A DNA stretch of 64,000 nt, from NCBI GenBank assembly GCA_964017155.1, contig OZ024862.1, positions 34,667,690 through 34,731,689 on the forward strand, in the 5' to 3' direction. This stretch comes from Oasisia sp. SBJ-2009. Lineage: Eukaryota > Annelida > Polychaeta > Sabellida > Siboglinidae. Positions 37,201-49,000 of the stretch are shown in pieces (positions within the stretch are counted from its first letter, which is position 1; each line of letters begins with the position of its first letter). The notes below the pieces were generated by a model that was not told the origin of the DNA, made no database searches, and was given only the letters and a program-made list of their open reading frames with translations. Position numbers and translations under genes: made by a program.

Positions 37201-40200
37201 TACACAATGCTTCTAGATCCATATTCACAATGCTTCTAGATCCATATTCACAATGCTTCTAGATCCATATTCACAATGCTTCTAGATCCATATTCACAAT
37301 GCTTCTAGATCCTTATTCACAATGCTTCTAGATCCTTATTCGCAATGCTTCCAGGTGTGCAATGTTTCTAGATCTAATTCACAATGTTTCTAGATCCATG
37401 TTCACAATTGACCTAGATCTACATTCACAATACTTAGAACTGTAATTTATTTGCCACCACAATGTGCCATAAAGAAATGCGTAGAATAAAAAATGTAAAC
37501 ACGTAAAATACACTATATAATTATAAACTATCTAATTGAGTACTTCAGATGCTTCCTCTAGATAGATGATCACATATCACTGGTAAACTTAGTTAGTCTT
37601 TGGCATGACTGCTGGAGAAGTTGACAGTTGAAGAATCCAGTACACTATTGTTCATCTATTTCACAATAAAAACTCTTGATCTGTGTTAAGATTTGTCTTG
37701 CAAGCAGCATTTAAAATTTAATTGTACATTACACTGTTGGTTTTGCGTGACATTTGTTAGATCCATCATTCCCGTAACTCCACATTATAATTTAGTCATA
37801 AGAAACACAATAATACATAGCCAGAATTTTAACAACATACGACAGAATACCCGTGAGTCTGGAGTACATTTCTGATGACTCCACAGACGTTGTTGCTAAG
37901 CAACAGGTCACATGACGGAGAGGTCGTTGAGTACATTGTGTGGTGATGTTGTTGCAGCAACAACAGCAGGAGGTTGTCACAGTCGCTCAGATTCCCGCCA
38001 GTCCGAGACGGTCCAGCCGGATGCTGCAGCCAAAGATGGAGAAACTGGAGGATGATGAGAGGTGTGTGAACGAAACGTGAAATGGTTGTCCTGCTTACAT
38101 TTTTCCGGTCATTAAAAACGTTCCGGTTGACGTTTCTAAATGTAAAATCATCAATGTCCAGTGAAACAACGAAGCATTTTTGGTATAAATGCCACGAGCT
38201 GTTCGTTAACTCTCCTGTGATGATTACTGTGAAGAGTTACTTAAAATGTCATTCAATACAATAACATCTTACGTTTTTTATAAATCACTGTCACGGATTA
38301 TGGCACACTACAGTCACCTGATTTACGCTTGTTATCAAAATATGCCTCAAAACTTGTTTGCTTCGTGTTAATTTGCGACAAATACCTTCGCTGAGAAGTT
38401 ATATACACCCTAACGAACAACCCATAGGCTTTGTCTTTGCGCTGCACATTGATGATTTTACATATATCGCACGTGTGCAGAAACGTCAATCAGAACGTTT
38501 ATAACGCCGGAAAAATGTAAGTGCTACAGCAGAAATGGTTAACAAAAAGGGATCATCTCAGAATGTTGACATCCAATATCAGAAAAAAAATACTGTCATC
38601 TGCCGTCTGTGTCCTTCAAATGACAGACTGTGAACGTTGATATTAACAGAATCTGTTCAGAGTGTCAAGTATTGATGCCCTGCTGAAAGTGCTTGTGATC
38701 CCCTCTCCCACCCCGTATTTTAAATAATTTTGTCTGACATCAGACATAACAGTTCTATTATGATTCCTAATCTGTATCAGGGTTGTTTACAATTGGCTAT
38801 TTGTACAAAGTTAGCAAAGCATACAAAATGAAAAATGGGTCATACTGGAGATGGCTGTGGTGACTCATGACTTATGCAAGAAATGCAAGAAAATAATAAC
38901 TAAACATCTATTATACAAATAGTCATGTGGCACTAAAAGGTTTTTAGACTTTTTTTAATGTGCATCAGATTGTTGTAAGTAATTTCTAATGACCATTGGT
39001 TTAAAGCATGCATGCATGCACGCACGCATGCACACAGTTAACTGTTTATTTTATTAAATTTTAGATCACATAATTTCTAAGCTGATTTGATAGGACCAGA
39101 TGTTGACGTCGTATGCTACGCTGTGCTGCACCAAGCCCAATAGAGCTGTCATCACCTGTTTATGAAATATGTTATCAAGATTGAAGGATCTTCCAGCAGC
39201 ATAAAGTTGATTTACATTGCTGACAGTATGCTGCATTGGCAGGGCAGGGCAGGGCAGGGCAGGGCAGGGCAGGGCAGGGCAGGGCAGGGCAGGGCAGGGC
39301 AGGGCAGGGCAGGGCAGGGCAGGGCAGGGCAGGGCAGGGCAGGGCAGGGCAGGGCAGGGCAGGGCAGGGCAGGGCAGGGCAGGGCAGGGCAGGGCAGGGC
39401 AGGGCAGGTAGATGTAGTTGAGTTTGTCTATTGCAGTGGATCCTTGAAGCGACCTGCTGACGACCAGGAATTGTTGATGACACCTTCAAAACGAATCAAG
39501 AAGTTAGAAATGACCAATCCAGGTAAGCTGTCTTTCATGACACTCTTTTAGGATAGTCCAATGCAGCTGACCGTGTCCAGATTAAACGAAATATTCGCAT
39601 ACCATTTACACACAAAAGCCGACAAGAAAGAGTAAAAACACTAAAAGTTATTTGTAAATATTATGAATGAACCATAAATGTAGGCATGTAAACGTGAGAC
39701 ACATTTCATTTTGTATACAAGAGACTGCTCTATACTTTCATGTATGCAATGCATGCCTGTGCCTGTTTGACATAAACACACTTTACGTAACAGTGTGCCA
39801 TATAAAAGCAGATTTTTGAACAAGTAAACTAAGACATCTACAAGAACTGTCTAACATAAGAGTGACCTGCTGGCTAAGAATTCAAAGCATGTTCTGGTCT
39901 TGTGCGTCTCCTTTAGAAAGTCAAGAGGCCGTGCCCGAGCCGGCGGCCATCGTGTCGTGCCCAGCAGGTGGCGACTGTGTCATTCTGTCGCAGGACAAGT
40001 TAGGCACGTGTTAGGTACACGCAACGCAGTTGTGTTAGTGGCTAAGGCGTTACTAACTCTGAATCCACCAACGCTATACATCAGCGGTTCTAGTGACACT
40101 ACAGATTGCTTCGTTATCCCATTTGTTCATTCCAGATGCCTAAAATGCTCCAAACAATGTTGATTTCACACGTTCTTCCCAACCCCATCTGCCGTCTTTG

Positions 40201-42728
40201 CTTTCGATATGCAAAGGTGTCCTTTTTCTGTGTCGAAAACACACAGTGGTGAATTGCTGATTCCCCATTTTAAGCGTGAAATTTTTTAAACTTTTATTTT
40301 TATGTTATGCACGTTTATTTTATTATTATATATTTTATCATTTCTGACAAGTTAGCGGTTTGAAGGCATGGTTTGCCAATCAAGTCCTGTGATCAAAATG
40401 TGTATCGCAGCATAATGTTAAGAACCAATAATTGCTACCGATGGCATAATCCAGGCAGAACGTGGAAGGAAGATTTAGGCTTGTTGACAGGTCTTTGTGC
40501 AACTCAACAGTCTGAGGTATCTGTCATCAGTCTGAGGTATCTGTCATCAGTCTGAGGTATCAGTCTGAGGTATCTGTCATCAGCCTGAGGTATTTGTCAT
40601 CAGTATGATATATGTGTCATCAGTCTGAGGTGTCTGTCATCAGCCTGAGGTATCTGTCATCAGTCTGAGGTATCGGTCATCAGTCTGAGGTATCGGTCAT
40701 CAGTCTGAGGTATCTGTCAGTTTTGTTTTTCAATGTATTCATGCTGCTGGTATAGCATCTAGTTACAGGACATTCAGAAACTTTCTGAGAGAGCTTGGTA
40801 AATAAGTAAATAATAAAATAAGTAAGTAATGTGGGGCACACTGACATAGAATGATAACTTAAAATATACAGGTGGTAGGTTTTATTTATATTAATAATTA
40901 CCCAGATGTGACTTGGTGGATTCTGTTAAAGTTTCTGTTGGCATTTTTGGTTTATAATGTTTTAAGATGATTCGGCAACTCACTAATAATATTTAAGATA
41001 ATGTTGAACTTGAAGTTACATATTATGTTCTAATCAGTAACTAATTTCTACTAGCAAATAGTTAAGTTGATCACTTTAGCTATATTTTGTATTCACAAGT
41101 TTACCTTTTAGTTCAAAAAGGTTGCGCTAACAGCCACATTTACAATATTCATGTATAACATCAATGTATAAATCTCTACAGTACTGTATGCATTAGATGC
41201 AGAAGTGTGTTGATTCTTTCATTCAAATAAGTTGCATTTATTGTTAAAATAATAATTACAACTATTGTGGTGAATATGCACAGTTCTAACCCTAATTGAA
41301 ATTGACACTGAACAATAATGTTGGTATAAATAGCAACATGGTAATTGAGTGATGGCATTGTGTTCTTTGTACTAAGCAACACATTTACTTGCAATAATGT
41401 GAAACATTTTGTTTGCATTCTACTAAGCGCACACATTTTTACTGTAGTTCCCTGGTAACTTCACCGTCCCTCACCAGAGGGTGGTAATTAAATTTTCATT
41501 CACCAGGTGGCGTCACAAAACATACATGGCATCTGGTATTTGGACTATTGTAGTCTTCAGTTGGTTATTTAGTTCTGGACATATTGTTGTGTTTGCTGTG
41601 CAGTTATAAACAAGTTATGAAAGTCATACCAAGGAGACAGCAACAGCCAACAGTAACTGTGCATATATTGGTTACAATCATCCTGACAAACTTGACCAAA
41701 GTGATTTGTTCTAGTGAATAAAAAGGGTACAGATACACTGCAGTTTGATAATTAAAATTGAAGAACTTTTTAATTTTGTCTTCTGTCAACTTTGAATCTA
41801 GTATGACACTGGAAGAGATTAAATTACAAACATGGATTCAGCAAACAAACTGGCCCATGAAGATTGTTGTCACGGTGTCCTTGACGCTGCCAAAAAGGGG
41901 GTCTAATGGCACAACGCTTAATACTGACTGAGAATATGGTATATCAGAGTGTAGCAGATATGCAGAGGAATGAGGTCACGAGGAACGACTTATCACCTCA
42001 TATAAAACTATAAAGTACGGGTGTACTCACTGTACTGTGTTGTTAAGCACGGGTGTACTGTGTTGTTAACTTGTTAAGTATGCGTCTACTGTGTTGTTAA
42101 ATATGCCAATGGGTGTACTGTGTTGTTAGGTACAGGTGTACTGTGTTGTTAAGTACAGGTGTAGTGTGTTGTTAAGTACGGGTGTACTGTGTTGTTAAGT
42201 ACAGGTGTACTGTGTTGTTAAGTATGGGTGTACTGTGTTGTTAAGTATGGGTGTACTGTGTTGTTAAGTATGGGTGTACTGTATTGTTAAGTACGGGTGT
42301 ACTGTGTTGTTAAGTACGGGTGTACTGTGTTGTTAAGTATGGGTGTACTGTGTTGTTAAGTATGGGTGTACTGTGTTGTTAAGTACGGGTGTACTGTGTT
42401 GTTAAGTACGGGTGTACTGTGTTGTTAAGTACGGGTGTACTGTGTTGTTAAGTATGGGTGTACTGTGTTGTTAAGTATGGGTGTACTGTGTTGTTAAGTA
42501 CGGGTGTACTGTGTTGTTAAGTAAGGGTGTACTGTGTTGTTAAGTATGGGTGTACTGTGTTGTTAAGTACGGGTGTACTGTGTTGTTACTTTTGAGGCGA
42601 GTTCTCAGTGAGTGTTTGCTGTTACAGAAGACGTTGAGGAGGAACGGAGACGCGAGGAACAGAAGCGAAAGGACATCGAGACGTGCTTCGGCTTCGACAT
42701 GGAGGAAGGCGAACAGGTGGTGCAGTGA
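32406..42728 (+). CDS. CTCF: CTCF, eleven-zinc-finger architectural DNA-binding protein
   Basis: Nuclear protein that binds a long GC-rich DNA motif with its finger array, blocks cohesin and anchors chromatin loops and insulators. The CDS joins 32406-34219, 34547-34748, 35471-35632, 37958-38061, 39437-39522 and 42628-42728; all borders are GT-AG and all phases fit. It gives 822 residues (vertebrate CTCF is about 730). Residues 1-312 are a Q/acidic-rich N-terminus with a YDF motif at 263-265 and an Asp run at about 280-290. Fingers 1-11 occupy about 314-626. Fingers 3-6 (SGELVRHVRYRHTYEKPHKC, KLKRHIRSHTGERP, HARFTQSNS) match vertebrate CTCF closely. The tail has a Glu run, a basic SPRRSSR stretch and KRPADD...SKRIKK, a likely nuclear localisation signal. 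The ATG has A at -3 and G at +4, and an in-frame TAG lies six bases before it. Confidence 0.96.
34315..34503. repeat. 62-bp AT-rich tandem repeat, 3 copies
   Basis: The unit includes AATTGCATAACAAATCTGAT and ATTTAACAAATTAAAA. It lies in CTCF intron 1, between the exons coding fingers 10 and 11, and ends about 40 bases before the acceptor of exon 2. Confidence 0.95.
34547..34748 (+). CDS. CTCF: CTCF coding exon 2 (finger 11 and acidic stretch)
   Basis: Begins after TTTTCCTAG and completes Arg with the previous AG, giving RCQECPKSFAHHGNLLRHMQ then LH. This finger is C2H2 (Cys606, Cys609, His622, His626), whereas finger 11 of vertebrate CTCF is, as I recall, C2HC. EEEEEEEEDEED follows. Ends GTTCAG before GTGAGC, phase 0. 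Confidence 0.94.
34749..35470. other. CTCF intron 2 with a LINE-like tail
   Basis: Intron with a short non-LTR retrotransposon remnant near 34958-35020 and otherwise AT-rich sequence. No other exon seen. Confidence 0.6.
34958..35020 (+). mobile_element. Non-LTR retrotransposon 3' remnant with GAA tail
   Basis: CAAGATTTCGGGATGCTGAC, then CCCACCTAGTGGGAAAAGGC and a GAAGAAGAAGAAG tail. This looks like the 3' terminus of an RTE-like LINE or a SINE that shares its tail. Only the last 60 or so bases are visible. Confidence 0.5.
35471..35632 (+). CDS. CTCF: CTCF coding exon 3 (C-terminal region)
   Basis: 162 bases from a TATTTCAG acceptor to a GTACGT donor, phase 0 at both ends. It encodes VLMTEDGEHATQILLQVVPH and continues to VGIMVIQQDE. 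I recognise no domain here; the GVMVIQ-type hydrophobic stretch is lineage-specific as far as I can tell. Confidence 0.88.
35633..37957. other. CTCF intron 3
   Basis: AT-rich intron; its only marked feature is the 23-bp array listed separately. Confidence 0.6.
36880..37430. repeat. 23-bp minisatellite, about 22 copies (CTCF intron 3)
   Basis: Core TTCTAGATCCATATTCACAA plus TGC. Central copies are nearly identical, and copies at both edges are diverged, as expected for an array growing from its middle. The repeated TCTAGA and AGATC steps are internal palindromes. Confidence 0.95.
37958..38061 (+). CDS. CTCF: CTCF coding exon 4 (basic patch)
   Basis: Starts after GTTGTTGCAG with four Gln codons, then EVVTVAQIPASPRRSSRMLQ and PKMEKLEDDE. 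The donor is GTGTGT, with AG left for the next exon. The basic serine-rich segment may be a phosphorylation or RNA/DNA contact region, by analogy only. Confidence 0.85.
38062..39238. other. CTCF intron 4, proximal part
   Basis: Non-coding. ATGCATGCATGCACGCACGC near 39008 is a short alternating tract. No exon recognised. Confidence 0.6.
39239..39408. repeat. (AGGGC)n tandem array, about 34 copies
   Basis: An uninterrupted 5-bp repeat of 170 bases on the plus strand. GGG runs every five bases make it a strong G-quadruplex candidate in the CTCF transcript sense. Each unit contains CAG-G, the consensus of a 3' splice site. Confidence 0.98.
39437..39522 (+). CDS. CTCF: CTCF coding exon 5 (nuclear localisation-type segment)
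   Basis: Starts after GTCTATTGCAG, 28 bases beyond the end of the AGGGC array. It encodes SGSLKRPADDQELLMTPSKR and IKKLEMTNP; KRPADD...SKRIKK resembles a bipartite nuclear localisation signal. The donor is GTAAGC, with one base (G) left over. Confidence 0.88.
39523..42013. other. CTCF intron 5, proximal part
   Basis: Non-coding, with one 20-bp array (listed). An 87-codon plus-strand ORF at 39900-40163 has no recognised domain. Confidence 0.6.
40504..40722. repeat. 20-bp minisatellite, about 11 copies (CTCF intron 5)
   Basis: The unit is CAGTCTGAGGTATCTGTCAT with point differences and one shortened copy near 40552. Confidence 0.95.
42014..42586. repeat. 23-bp minisatellite, about 25 copies (CTCF intron 5)
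   Basis: Core GGGTGTACTGTGTTGTTAAG with GTAC or GTAT steps. It ends 42 bases before CTCF coding exon 6. Variant positions (ACGGG, ATGGG, ACAGG) are spread in short blocks of like copies. Confidence 0.96.
42628..42728 (+). CDS. CTCF: CTCF coding exon 6 (C-terminus and stop)
   Basis: Starts after TTGCTGTTACAG and ends with TGA. It encodes EDVEEERRREEQKRKDIETC and FGFDMEEGEQVVQ, a charged helix followed by an acidic end. It begins 42 bases after a 23-bp tandem array. Confidence 0.88.
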
Positions 42729-44140
42729 ACGCCCCACAGTATGACAGGAACCACCAGGTGGCGCTATACGCCTCCAGCTGATGAGGGGAACAGGCGCTAA
42801 ATGACTGAATTGCTTCTCAAGCTCTCCATGGTACTTGCACATCGTTGTTGAGTAGATGTTGATGAGACAGAATTCACGGGCTCCGCATGTGACTGACTTG
42901 CTTCATACTTCATTGCCATCATTGGTTCCTGGAGAATCTGCGAGTCGGTGATAGAGGCAGAGGTGTATACTCAATTGTATCCAGATACACGAGCACCATC
43001 TACTGGCTGGCACATTACAATTGTTGTGTCGACACGTAGAAGGCTACCTGTACATATGCAGTCTTACGCTGCTTCTGATGGTCGAGTGTTCTGCTGCTGT
43101 TGTTGACGGGGAGAAAAACTGTGAAAGTGCAATGTCTCCAGGCTGTCACAGACCTCTGCCAAGGTCAAGGTCATACTAATGCGAGAGGTCGATCGAGGAA
43201 GATATTGAGTGTAGGTTCATTAGAAGTAAGCTAACAAAATCTTTGAGGTTGTCATGTTTGGGTTCTTAGTTCTAAGGTCATGTTTTTCTGTACCGCACTA
43301 AAGTGGACTGGTGACGTGAGGTGCCGCAGGCTTGTGCAGGTTTATCGGCAGACATTTTGCACCAGAAATTGTTGGCCCGTGGATTTGCCGTTTTTAGGCT
43401 GATTCTCAGTTGCTGTGGTGTGTTGCTTTTAATATAAAGTCCGTTGTTATTTCTGCAATTGATGACGATGATAATAAGCACGTAGTGATTAGTAATGATG
43501 ATGAAAACAGATCGCAGCAGAATGTTTTGTGAATAGATTGAGATCCAAGATAAGTGTAGTATTGCCACGGTTGGTGAGTTCTGGAAATGTAACAGCAGTG
43601 TTTTCCACTGGCGCATTCCTTTGTACCTCAGTGTGTAACGATGCCAATTGAATGTGTTGGCTTTTGTGTGTGGATGTGCCGATGTGTCAAATGCTGAATG
43701 TGTGTATGCTTCAAGCTAGAGACTAGTGTTTTATCATCTGTGTACATAGTGTGATGAGGAAGAGTTTGGCGTGCGAGGGAAGTAGTTGTGCAATGCAGTA
43801 GCGGCATTGGAATGTGGAGCACAATTTCAGGTCTCGGTATTCTCCGAGAATCTGACCAGTTTTGGGCGATGCTGTAAATATGGCTGGCGTGTGACTTCGT
43901 TTACTCACTCCAAGATAGAAACCTTTATAGTAATGCACAATATGCAAGAGCTCGTAAATTGCCCTTTATTCCGAGATTCATCGTAATCTGTGCAGGTATT
44001 TTTGACAGTAGTGTAATCCAAAGAATTATGAATGCAAATGTACTCGTTTCTTTGCAGCTTCGAGCAATTGTAGAACTGGTTCATTGTAGTTGATGTAATG
44101 TAATGATGATTTAGAAATAAAATTGGAATTGTTGTAATTG
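42729..44140 (+). other. CTCF: CTCF 3' untranslated region
   Basis: Non-coding sequence after the stop. AATAAA at 44116-44121 is followed by T-rich sequence (GTGTTTTCTTT), a reasonable cleavage signal, which gives a 3' UTR of about 1.4 kb. Confidence 0.65.
44116..44121 (+). terminator. Polyadenylation signal AATAAA for CTCF
   Basis: Canonical hexamer with a GT/T-rich element about 25 bases downstream. It lies between the convergent CTCF and BCL11-like genes. Confidence 0.6.
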
Positions 44141-45830
44141 TGTTTTCTTTAATAGACATAATAAGGAATGGTTTGAGGTAACACGAAAAGCCTGTTTCTG
44201 TGCGACCAGGCTCAGGGAAAACATATCAGCTGTTTTTTTCAGATGTTCAATGTTATGAAAATATTTTCCAAGAAAATACTCAGAATAGTCATTTGATAGT
44301 TGACTAGAGTCTGAAGTTTAGGCTGGAATAAGTCACGCTTCAGTAGGCATATCTGTAGCATCAAATCATTGTAAGACGATGTCTAGGAAGTAATTTATAC
44401 GATGTATTTTATTCACGCATGCTAACATAACCACAAAAGAAACATCGGTGTGACATAAATATTAAAACAAAGTGAATATTTGTAACTGGTATGTAAGGTT
44501 ATGTCGGGAAATATACATATAATTTTAAATATACAATTTAGCTTTGGGACTGACGTTGGCATCTTTATTGCACATCAAAGACATTACACTAATTGCAAGA
44601 ACATAAATATCTATTTCAGTAGTCTTACAACATTACTCATGAACAATATCCTCAACTCAAATGTCCGATGCATGAACACTGATTGATCCATAACAAGTTG
44701 GCAGCAGCAAACTTTCTCAAAGAGGCTTTGTTACTAATGATAAATTAATTAGTTAAAAAATGCTCCACACCCTTGGAGTTGGTGCGTAATCATATTGTTT
44801 TGCTGTAAACGCCAGTGAGAATTTGATTCCTATACAGAATGGTTGAACCCCATAGAATAAACACCAGGTGTTTATACTGAACCAGTTCTGGGCCTACTTA
44901 AATTGTCTTCTTCAACTGCCCAAAGTGAACCCAGAACGATGAAGTAAATATGTAATGTACAGTCAAAGATATCTGGAGACAGTTTAATAAAAATGTGCTT
45001 GCCAAGGTGCATTTGTTTATCTGGTCAAAATAACTGATTTTGGTTGTTACATACAGTAACTTGCCTAAGCCAGTTAGTTTTGCTCTCAACTCTCTGCAAT
45101 TATTGGTTGCATTGTTTTCAAGAGAGCAATGAAAGTCGAAGACATCAACACAGAAATATGCATAATCATATCACGGTCTCACAGTGTGACATATTTAGGG
45201 GGAAGGCCTTGGTCCACCATTAGAGATAGATTTTTCAACAATGTATTGTGCCACCAACATGGCAAACTAATCAAACTTATGTGGTCAACAAACATTTTGG
45301 TTCCTCTTATGGCTTCTTGGCTACACCTCTGAAATCATGTATTAAAAAAAAAAAAATAACGAATTGACTTTTGGGCAACAGTTAAATAAGTGAATAATTA
45401 GCTTATTTTACCAAGAACACATGCACACGCACGCACGCACACACACACACACACGCAAGTTGCACTAGTGAGCTAGCATGTCCTGGTGAAAACCGAAAAG
45501 GTTTGTTTTTCTGCAAAAATAATTTTAAGTGACAAGTGAAAAAGATATAATTGAGGAGGCAACTTTACCAAAACCATCTATCTTTTGACCAGCAATATGT
45601 TGACTTCATATCTGTTCTTTCGACTGCGATTACAATCTTCAATAATTACAGTGTTACTGCCTTCCATAAAAATAACAATACACAAGATAGAAACAAGAAT
45701 GTGTGACGCTGCAGTTGATGTAAACATTTGGGGATAGTTCTCCAGCTGGGAGACAAATCGACCATGACTCTTTGCAGGGTTTTTCGTCAGTAAAATGTTT
45801 ATAAGATAGTGCAGTGATGACTCCAGGGGA
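44141..45830. other. Interval between convergent genes, no exon recognised
   Basis: Probably holds the 3' UTR of the minus-strand gene. TTTATT at 44408-44413 (AATAAA on the minus strand) is one distant candidate signal. A (CACG)/(CA) tract lies at 45421-45454. Confidence 0.4.
45421..45454. repeat. (CACG)/(CA) microsatellite
   Basis: Short alternating tract downstream of the minus-strand stop codon. Confidence 0.85.
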
Positions 45831-46028
45831 CTAGAGGAGACCGTTCTTCAGGCAGCAGTTAGTGCCTTTATCCTGCGTGCTGCATTCGTTGTCTCCTGTC
45901 TGCGACGACACCGAAACATTGTCTGGCGAAGGCGCTCCTTCAGTTTGCTCCATCCCATCGAGTTGCTCCACCCCAACTGTTCGCTCCACCCCGTCAATGC
46001 ACCTATCCTTCGGGTCTGGGTCTTCGTG
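45831..46028 (-). CDS. Terminal exon of a minus-strand gene (assigned to the BCL11-like model)
   Basis: 198 bases from a GATATTTACAG acceptor to a TAG stop. It encodes HEDPDPKDRCIDGVERTVGV, EQLDGMEQTEGAPSPDNVSV and SSQTGDNECSTQDKGTNCCL-KNGLL. Acidic and low-complexity, with no known domain. It continues in frame from the exon at 48267-48401. Confidence 0.7.
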   Translation of the reverse strand, partial: HEDPDPKDRCIDGVERTVGVEQLDGMEQTEGAPSPDNVSVSSQTGDNECSTQDKGTNCCLKNGLL

Positions 46029-49000
46029 CTGTAAATATCAATGCCCAACAAATCAGTGTGTGTCCTCTAACATGTTAAAACAATGCCCTTTTTGTTCTTT
46101 CGGTACCACAATCATGACACCTAGAAATAGCTATATTCCCACCTGTTCAAAAACATGAAGTACAAAAACAAATTGTTCAAAAACAACTAGAGCTTGTCAG
46201 ACACCTGTAGATGAGTCTCCACACTGCCAGTACACAAGGATTTACTTCACACATGGTCACAAGGTGGCAGCACAGGAATGCACCTAGATCTGCACTCTAA
46301 TGTTTTTCTGGTACAACTATAACAATGGTATTATCACATTTTGGCAATATATATTATAAGCCATGTAAAAACCAGGAGAGAATTGCACATCCATAAACTG
46401 ATGACAGTCACCAGAACTGACAGTTGCCTGGCATTCAACTCATAAAAACTTGTGGTCAAGTACAGTGTGGCCAGTCTGACATTATGACCAACGCAGTGAG
46501 GCTAAATCATTAACCTGTGACCGCAATGTGATTGTTGCGAACAAAAACCAGCAGTGCTCATTGCGTAGAGACCTGCATTTGGGCACATAAAACTGACCTC
46601 GACTAATGTACTGAGCTGTCACTTGATTAACTTAAGTTAGCATATCCAAGTGACAGTACGTGTTGACTGGAAGTAGTCACACGGAGCTACGGGAATCCAC
46701 TGGCCTTGGCCTAGTTACATACACAAGAGGGTATTATACATGCATCATTTGGTATCATTCATTAAGATGAATGAACATTCCAAATCTGATTGTTGTTACT
46801 GCAGATCGAATCATATTACACGTGCTACAGTATTAAAAGCCAGGCTAGCTCCTGAGGTAACAGTTCCATTTAAGGAGACTTGCTCAGTCACAGGCCAGAT
46901 AAATGTTTTGGGAGGCCCAATGAGATACACTTGAGGGTTTTGGGGCCCTGCAAAGCGGGGTACAGCTAGAGGTATCAATGGGGGGGGGACTGGAGGTTTC
47001 AATGGGGGGGCAGCTGGAGGTCTCATTCGGGGTAGTTGGAGGTCCCAATGGGGGCAGTTGGAGGTTTCAATGGGGGGGGGGGTGCAGTTGGAGGTCTCTA
47101 TGGGGGGCAGTTGGAGGTCTCAATGGCGGGGGGGGGGGGCAGTTGGAGGTCTCAATGGGGGAAGTTGGAGGTCTCCATAGGAGCAGTTGGAGGTCGCAAT
47201 GGGGGGCAGTTGGAGGTCTCAATGGGGGGGCAGTTGGAGGTCTCAATGGGGGGGGGGGGCAGTTGGAGGTCTCAATGGGGGCAGTTGGAGGTCGCAATGG
47301 GGGGCAGTTGGAGGTCTCAATGGGGGCAGTTGGAGGTCTCAATGGGGGGGGGGCAGTTGGAGGTCTCAATGGGGGAAGTTGGAGGTCTCTATAGGAGCAG
47401 TTGGAGGTCGCAATGGGGGGCAGTTGGAGGTCTCTATGGGGGCAGTTGGAGGTCTCTATGGGGGCAGTTGGAGGTCTCTATAGGAGCAGTTGGAGGTCAC
47501 AATGGGGGACAGTTGGAGGTCTCAATGGGGGGGGCAGTTGGAGGTCTCAATGGGGGCATTTGGAGGTCTCAATGGGGGGGGGGGGCAGTTGGAGGTCTCA
47601 ATGGGGGAAGTTGGAAGTCTCTATAGGAGCAGTTGGAGGTCGCAATGGGGGGCAGTTGGAGGTCACAATAAGGGGCAGTTGGAGGTCTCTATGGGGGCAG
47701 TTGGAGGTCTCTATAGGAGCAGTTGGAGGTCGCAATGGGGGGCAGTTGGAGGTCTCAATGGGGGCAGTTGGAGGTCTCAATGGGGGGGGGGGGGCAGTTG
47801 GAGGTCTCAATTGGGGCATTTGGAGGTCTCAATGGGGGGGGGCAGTTGGAGGTCTCAATGGGGGAAGTTGGAGGTCTCTATAGGAGCAGTTGGATGTCGC
47901 AATGGGGGGCAGTTGGAGGTCACAATAAGGGGCAGTTGGAGGTCTCTATGGGGGCAGTTGGTGCCTTGGAGGTCTCAATGGGGGGGGGGCAGTTCGAGGT
48001 CTCAATGGGGGGGGAGCTGGAGGTTTCTGGAGCTTCAGGGTCGTGCAGTTGGAATGTTGTTAGGGCTGGAAGTTTTAAGAGGGCGCAGTTAACTTTTGGA
48101 ATCCTTAGATGGATTTGCAACACTGAAACTTGGAATTGTGATTGGAGAAAAAACGGTGTTAAAACTTTGGTGGAAAAGCATATAAAACAAAATCTAAAAT
48201 CACGACTGATGTCTACAACACAGGGTCAGTAGAAAATGTGCATGTCTTGGTCATCTATTTACATACCTGGTCACACTGGCTGTCCTCCAGCGCATGCGGA
48301 TCAGCTGTCATCCACTCTTCTGTCGTTCCCACAGCTTCCGTACCACTTGGACTGTAGCCATTGTCTCGCTGGTTCATCCCTTCTACCAGCGCCTCCATCA
48401 TCTGACAGACAAAGACAAACACAACGATGGATCAGTTGTCCAACTTGTCACCAACTTTTCTCAGGTTTGCAAAGTTGAAAAAAGTAACGTTTCACATTAG
48501 TTAAAAGAACCCCCCAACCCCCACAAATCATGATGTTGCACCAAAATGGTGTTAACAACAGCTAATTCCCAGCTGTATATCTAATAGGTGGCACAACTGT
48601 AGTCATTTATTCCCCCATTGGCACATAATGGCAACCAAGCCACATAGCTTTGGTGATTTTGTGTGAATTTATGTGACAACCAGCAGGATGCATTATTATT
48701 CTTTGGTAGCTATCACTGGGTAGATAGCTCGTCCAACTAAACACCATGCAATTCCCTGGGTTTCATTTGGGCCAAAGGTTTTGGGTCCATGCATCGACCA
48801 CTATTTAAAAAAACTGCAGTTATCTTCATCTGACTTCACTTGTATCATTCGGGATATACTACAAAATCATTGGTCAGTTTTGCCTGCTGTCTAAGTCAGG
48901 GAAGTAAAAGATCCCCTGTGGAAAATGGAAACATTCTGCAACGGACTTACAGAACCACCAATTGACTTAAAGAACCACCAATCTTGATCTCCATAAACCC

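Noticed and set aside
39217..39421. GQGRA/ALPCP repeat ORFs
   Set aside because: Products of the AGGGC array inside a CTCF intron.
47036..48232. Plus-strand ORFs of up to 200 codons (GGLNGGSWRS-type repeats)
   Set aside because: They follow the G-rich minisatellite, lie in an intron of the opposite strand, and have no unique sequence or splice support.
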